In this document: in pieces, positions 15,214-19,115 of the stretch
Layout: every line of letters starts with the position of its first letter
Position numbering within the stretch: position 1 is the stretch's first letter
Assembly (NCBI GenBank): GCA_004212095.1
Contig: RXIJ01000058.1
Span: 1-19,115, forward strand
Direction: 5' to 3'
Source: Methanosarcinales archaeon
Lineage (GTDB): Archaea > Halobacteriota > Methanosarcinia > Methanosarcinales > EX4572-44
DNA length: 19,115 bases
Made by a program: the position numbers and the translations under genes
The notes under the pieces: generated by a model
Databases searched by the model: none
What the model was told of the DNA's origin: nothing
What the model saw: the letters and a program-made list of their open reading frames with translations, nothing else

Positions 15214-17556
15214 TTAGATCATATCTGACACATTGTATCGCTGCCTGTCTTTTAGCTCCTGTTTCTTTGATTCGTTCCATCCGCTGACTGCCTGCACGTA
15301 TCCCGTAACTCTTGAGAGGTGTTCCACGTTTTCACTCCCGCAGTTCGGGCATTTTTGAAGAAGTCCGGATGCTATATGAAAATCGTTCATGCACATGGTC
15401 ATGTCACGGGTAAATGCAAAGTACCCGACCTGCGTATTCTTGGCAAGGTGCATTGCAAAGTCTTTCAGTCCATGAAGGTTTGGCTGTGCTTCCCCGAGCC
15501 AGATGTGCAGAATATTTCCGCCGTCTACGATTGGGAAGAATATGTGTTCGATTTCTATGCGTTCTATCAGGCTTGCATTCGCTGATAGCGGGACGTGAGT
15601 GCCGTTGGTGTAGTAGATGGGGAGATCTCTTGTTTCCTGTATTTTTTCTTTTGAGGTCTTGACGTCTCCTTTTATTACCGCCTCTGCATACTGCTGGTAT
15701 TGATCATGCAGTAAGTCTGATACTGCAAAGCGCTGGCACGTGGTTTCTGCTGGCGTGCGTGCAAGTGCAATCTCCATGTTGTGTTTTTCTGATAGTTCTT
15801 TTGCATAGAATTTTAATTCATACATCGTCTGGACTGCGAGCCTGAGTGCATCACTGGATTCGTGTATTTGTTTTCCTGTGTGATGTTGTACCATCTCGTT
15901 GATGCCGATAACCCCGATAATGTATACAAGTTTTTCAATGCCCACTGCTATTCTTCCGGGTTTATTTGTATTCGGGTCTTTGGGCTGTTGTGTTGCAAAT
16001 GGCATACGTTTGTTCCGGATTATGTGTTCCATCCAGTCGCGTTTGACTTGAAAAAGCTCTACTGCGCTATCCATCATTTTTTTGAGTTCGGCGAATAGCT
16101 CTTTGGTGTTGCCTCGTTCCGCTTTGTAGGCTGCTCTTGGGCAGTTGATTGAAACTACCTGCCATGCACCCATTGAGAAGTGTTTGCCATCTTTAAAGTA
16201 GAGTTTATCTTCGAACTCGTTGTCATCAGTGCTTGTGCTTGAGAAATTGTAGGCACAGCATTGGTAGCAGCTTATACCGTCTCCTGCCCCACGATATTCA
16301 GGCAGCTGGTTGTCAAAGTATGGTGAGCCTTGTTTTGCTGCAAGTTCGAATGAGAGTGTGTAGAGCTCATCGTAGCTTAACACGTTTAGGTTGTTTTTGT
16401 TGAATTCTTCATCCTCTTTCATAAAGTATGGTTCTATGCTTATCTCTGGCTTTGGGAAGTTGAATGGTTTGCCAAAGTGGTCGCCTTTGAGCATTACCTG
16501 CATCAGAGCCTCAAAGAGGAGTCTGACTTCACGCTCAAACTCACCGTAAGTGCGAAGCTGCGCCTGTACTCCATCCCATACTTTACCTTTGTAGACTGCT
16601 GGTTTGTCTTTCCATAGTTTAGGGACACCTGGCGATAGTTGTACACTGCTGAACACTGGCTGCCCACCGCGAGCTACCATCATCTGCGTCATCTCATAGA
16701 CGAACATCTGCATGAGTTGCTCAATTTCTTCATAGGGCATGTCTTCGACGTACGGTGCAAGAAACGTTAGGAAGTTATAGAAACCCTGGCCTCCTGAAAA
16801 GTTCGTCTGTGCACTGCCAAGAGCTTTTACTGCATGCAAAACAGCAACTTCCGGTTTCATAGCTGGTCCTGCAACACTTGCTTTAATGCCTGAGCCGTCT
16901 GGCATGAGTCCATAGTAAAAGAAATAACGCAGGTCCCAATCCTGGCAGAATGCACGGGTTCCAAGGTATTCGAGGTCGTGAATGTGTATGTCTCCTTTCA
17001 GGTGTGCATCTGCGATTTGTGGCGGCAGGAGGAGGAGGTATTGTTCTTTTGAAATTTTATCTGCTTTTTTCTTGTGGCTTGTCTCTGCATTTTCTTGAAG
17101 GTTTGCATTGTCCCGTGCCTCAAAGCCACCCCCAATATCTATTTGATGAGCGTCATACACAGGAGTCCCTACTCTTGTAGAGATGTTTCTCCATTCCATG
17201 TGACCGTGTTCAAGGAGCACGATGTTAACAATTTCTCGTATGAGTGGCCCTGATAGGAATTTTACACCCATTTTTTGGATACGTCGCTCGGTTTCCTTTG
17301 CTATCTCTTTTGCTTGCTCTTCGCTTATTGCTGGTAGTTTGTAGAATTGTTCTGATAATTTGGTTTCATTTTGCAACTGTTTTACGATGAGATTTTTATC
17401 CCATTCAAGAAAGTGTCCATCAGTGGTGCGCACTTTTGGCATTGACACCGATGCACCATCAAGTGTTTTTTGTGTGGTTGGGTTTTGAAAGTCCATTGTA
17501 GTATAGTCATCTTGTATATTTTTTGTTGTCGTTTTCAATTCTTGTTTCTGGATCAT
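15214..17556 (-). CDS. nrdD: Anaerobic (class III) ribonucleoside-triphosphate reductase
   Basis: NrdD converts NTPs to dNTPs without oxygen, using a glycyl radical made by a radical-SAM activase. The 780-residue protein has an ATP-cone at about 41-125. HIHDLEYLGTRAFCQDWD places the likely radical-transfer Cys at 204, and SCYQCC at 429-434 holds further active-site candidates. The C-terminal RVTGYVQ puts the radical on Gly 752, just after CPNC (736-739), a probable zinc ligand pair. The nrdH stop and nrdD start share ATGA, so they are translationally coupled. A glutaredoxin-like neighbour fits the redoxin-dependent NrdD type described in Methanosarcina barkeri, rather than the formate-dependent type of E. 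coli. The activase gene nrdG is not in the window. Confidence 0.95.
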   Translation of the reverse strand: MIQKQELKTTTKNIQDDYTTMDFQNPTTQKTLDGASVSMPKVRTTDGHFLEWDKNLIVKQLQNETKLSEQFYKLPAISEEQAKEIAKETERRIQKMGVKFLSGPLIREIVNIVLLEHGHMEWRNISTRVGTPVYDAHQIDIGGGFEARDNANLQENAETSHKKKADKISKEQYLLLLPPQIADAHLKGDIHIHDLEYLGTRAFCQDWDLRYFFYYGLMPDGSGIKASVAGPAMKPEVAVLHAVKALGSAQTNFSGGQGFYNFLTFLAPYVEDMPYEEIEQLMQMFVYEMTQMMVARGGQPVFSSVQLSPGVPKLWKDKPAVYKGKVWDGVQAQLRTYGEFEREVRLLFEALMQVMLKGDHFGKPFNFPKPEISIEPYFMKEDEEFNKNNLNVLSYDELYTLSFELAAKQGSPYFDNQLPEYRGAGDGISCYQCCAYNFSSTSTDDNEFEDKLYFKDGKHFSMGAWQVVSINCPRAAYKAERGNTKELFAELKKMMDSAVELFQVKRDWMEHIIRNKRMPFATQQPKDPNTNKPGRIAVGIEKLVYIIGVIGINEMVQHHTGKQIHESSDALRLAVQTMYELKFYAKELSEKHNMEIALARTPAETTCQRFAVSDLLHDQYQQYAEAVIKGDVKTSKEKIQETRDLPIYYTNGTHVPLSANASLIERIEIEHIFFPIVDGGNILHIWLGEAQPNLHGLKDFAMHLAKNTQVGYFAFTRDMTMCMNDFHIASGLLQKCPNCGSENVEHLSRVTGYVQAVSGWNESKKQELKDRQRYNVSDMI

Positions 17557-17819
17557 GCAGATTCTTCCTGTGAAAGTATATTGTTTAGTGATTTAATATC
17601 TAAATTATTATCCCTGAACAGTTTGTCGTGTGTGTAAAATTTGTTTCTTATCTGAAGCACTGGTGCAGATAGTGTGAACACACCATTCATATTAAGCTCT
17701 GTAAGCGCTTCCGCGGTTGTCATATTTACTTCCTGATATGTTTTATTTTGCTTTCCCAGTGCCTGTTTTAATTGTTTGCAGTTTGGGCAAACACCAGTCG
17801 TGTATACTCGAATATCCAT
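17553..17819 (-). CDS. nrdH: NrdH-like glutaredoxin
   Basis: This 88-residue thioredoxin-fold protein begins MDIRVYTTGVCPNCKQLKQAL, with the redox pair CPNC at 11-14. SAPVLQIRNKFY, carrying the cis-proline after Ala, follows near residue 52. Its position directly before nrdD, with an ATGA overlap, suggests that it delivers electrons to NrdD. A related ferredoxin-driven redoxin pathway is known for the Methanosarcina class III reductase. GAGGTGA at 17826-17832, six bases before the ATG, is a strong ribosome binding site. The length is slightly above the minimal NrdH. Confidence 0.85.
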   Translation of the reverse strand: MDIRVYTTGVCPNCKQLKQALGKQNKTYQEVNMTTAEALTELNMNGVFTLSAPVLQIRNKFYTHDKLFRDNNLDIKSLNNILSQEESA

Positions 17820-17860
17820 TTTTTTTCACCTCTTTTGTTATACACTTCACATCAACATAA

Positions 17861-17870
17861 TGTATAATAA
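17861..17870 (-). promoter_or_regulatory. TATA box of the nrdH - nrdD - nuclease operon
   Basis: On the minus strand the site reads TTATTATACA. Transcription would begin near 17837, just upstream of the GAGGTGA ribosome binding site. The three-half-site element at 17933-17962 lies about 65 bases upstream. Confidence 0.5.
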
Positions 17871-17932
17871 TGGTTTTTTACAGCATGATTGAATACCATA
17901 AAAAATCATGTGTTACCAGAAATCATCGTATA

Positions 17933-17962
17933 GTTATCAAATATGATAACAAATATGATAAC
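17933..17962. promoter_or_regulatory. Operator-like element with three 7-bp half-sites
   Basis: GTTATCA (17933-17939), TGATAAC (17944-17950) and TGATAAC (17956-17962) form a perfect palindrome with a four-base spacer plus a third copy of the half-site five bases on. Such symmetry is typical of dimeric regulator binding sites. It does not resemble the bacterial NrdR box. It may control the nrdH operon, which is inferred from position only. Confidence 0.45.
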
Positions 17963-17991
17963 ATAAGGTAATTCACAAATAATGATTTACT

Positions 17992-18078
17992 ATGGAATTA
18001 TTAACCAGATTTGCACTTGCCAGAACATCACGTGGTCAACATCCTTTAGCACCGAAAAAGGCATTGGATCAAAGCTAG
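17992..18078 (+). CDS. Possible 28-residue small protein, unknown
   Basis: An ATG opens MELLTRFALARTSRGQ and the frame stops with TAG. No ribosome binding site is visible and no family is recognised. It could be the truncated start of a gene removed by the adjacent IS630 insertion, or chance. Apart from this and the palindromic element, the 17871-18098 stretch holds nothing I can name. Confidence 0.15.
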   Translation: MELLTRFALARTSRGQHPLAPKKALDQS

Positions 18079-18098
18079 TGTTTCAGCAACTTAATTTT

Positions 18099-19115
18099 TA
18101 GACAAAGTTTATAGATCTGTAAGTCCAACCATTATTACATGGAAAAAATAAAATTTACATAGGAGGGGGCAGAGTATCTCGACGATTTTGTGAAAAGGGG
18201 GCGCAAAAGTGCGATAGAATTGACTAAGGCACATGCTTTGCTTTTGGTCAATGATGGAAAAACAGAAATGGAAGTAAAAGATATGCTGCGAATCAGCAGA
18301 GCAACTGTTTCCAATATTAAGAAGAGATATCGTGAAGAAGGTTTCAGAAAGCGCTCTCGCGGAGAAAACAAGAACCGGTCAGCCAAAAAAGTATATGGAT
18401 AAGCATGAGGCGAAAGTTATAGTGCAGGCATGCACCGAATCACCTGATGGGTGCAGGAGATGGACGATTGCATTACTAACAGAAGAGATGCGGAAAAAAG
18501 ATAGGTTTGAAACGATAAACGGGGAGAGTATCAGGCTTATTTTAAAAAAAGCAAAACTAAACATTGGTTAAGGCGGATATGGCGTATCCGGACGATCGAC
18601 GCCGAATATAAAGAACGGATGTACGATGTTCTTGGCATTTACGAAGAAGAGCACGACCTGGAAAATATCCCCTTGTCTGTTCTGACGAGAAACCAAAGCA
18701 ACTCATTGGAGATAAAAGGATTTCCATTCCTATGGAGCCCGGAATCCCTGAGAAATATGATTATGAATACGTCAGAAACGGCACGGCAAACATATTCATG
18801 GCGGTCGAATTCAAAGCAGGGAAACGTGTGACCCAGGTCACCAAAAGAAGAACCATGGTGGATTTTGCACAATTTGTGAGGATGCTTGTCGATGAAGAAT
18901 ACCCGGACGTTGAAAACATCCGACTGGTCATGGACAATCTCAATACTCACAAAGAAAAGTCATTTTACGAGGCATTCGGTGAGGAGGAGGCGGAAGGGAT
19001 TTTGAGCAAGATCGAGTTTCATTACACGCCAAAACATGCAAGCTGGCTTAATGCCGCTGAAATCGAGATCAATGTGATGGATATCGAATGCACTGACAGA
19101 CGGATTGGAGATATG
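18099..19115 (+). mobile_element. IS630-family insertion sequence, left part, cut by the window edge
   Basis: The transposase pseudogene defines the element. Its left end probably lies at or near TAGACAAAGTTTATAG (18099-18114), which also holds the TATA box for the transposase, about 28 bases before the ATG at 18139. The right terminal repeat lies outside the window, so the exact end and the TA target duplication cannot be verified. Confidence 0.6.
18139..19115 (+). pseudogene. IS630-family transposase, frameshifted, 3' end outside window
   Basis: The N-terminal helix-turn-helix part reads YLDDFVKRGRKSAIELTKAH and LRISRATVSNIKKRYREEG. Near 18350 the frame shifts to EKTRTGQPKKYMDKHEAKV, near 18560 to HWLRRIWRIRTIDAEYKER, and near 18675 to CSDEKPKQLIGDKR. 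The DDE triad is still readable: Asp in CSDEKP (18684-18686), Asp in VMDNLNTH (18933-18935) and Glu in HASWLNAAEIEI (19059-19061). The initial frame also has a TAG at 18160-18162, seven codons after the ATG. With three shifts and a stop the copy is probably inactive, although the catalytic half after 18675 is uninterrupted to the window edge. Confidence 0.85.

Noticed and set aside
17820..18098. tRNA or nrdG activase gene upstream of nrdH
   Set aside because: No T-loop or cloverleaf pattern and no radical-SAM CxxxCxxC frame is present on either strand.
18190..18831. Programmed ribosomal frameshifting in the IS630 transposase
   Set aside because: Three separate frame changes in alternating directions plus an early TAG, with no clear slippery site at each, fit decay better than programming.

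Overview
The window reads as a stretch of euryarchaeal chromosome, most like the Methanosarcinales and their methane- or alkane-oxidising relatives. The evidence is the archaeal translation and transcription genes (L11, L10e, Spt5 and aIF2-beta fused to a TRAM domain), the archaeal UPF0200 kinase-like protein, a redoxin-linked class III ribonucleotide reductase, TATA-box promoters close to start codons, and IS types common in those genomes. The placement is inferred from gene content; no rRNA or marker tree was available. No tRNA, rRNA or CRISPR array was found.

Layout, left to right. Positions 1-300 hold only possible gene debris. At 332-1949 a plus-strand pair encodes a UPF0200 P-loop protein and a divergent SelB/EF-Tu-like GTPase whose nucleotide-binding motifs are altered. 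At 2185-4953 trkA and trkH form a potassium-uptake operon. A gene-free gap follows, then a minus-strand operon spt5 - rpl11 - thpR (6771 to 5266), with rpl11 and thpR sharing ATGA. At 6850-8540 lies mobile debris: an unexplained GC-rich patch, a fragment resembling an IS1-family transposase, and a decayed IS4-like element bounded by an 11-bp inverted repeat (7323-8540). Then come argH (+) and, convergent to it, a full-length bacterial-type clpB (-). clpB shares a short divergent promoter region with the plus-strand rpl10e - aIF2-beta pair, which is followed by a solitary gcvH. A minus-strand operon nrdH - nrdD - Hjc-like nuclease spans 17819 to 14875. The right end is a frameshifted IS630-family transposase that runs off the window.

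How the genes work together. NrdH probably re-reduces NrdD during anaerobic dNTP synthesis, and the third gene adds a small PD-(D/E)XK nuclease, giving a DNA-metabolism operon. TrkA gates TrkH. Spt5, L11, L10e and aIF2-beta are housekeeping information-processing genes whose usual neighbours (secE, L1, L10, L12) are absent, and the break on the spt5 side coincides with IS debris.

No convincing new multi-gene system is visible. The items most worth a second look are the GTPase with altered motifs, a symmetrical three-half-site element upstream of nrdH, the unexplained GC-rich patch upstream of spt5, and a 16-nt sequence shared by the IS630 promoter/end and the rpl10e promoter.
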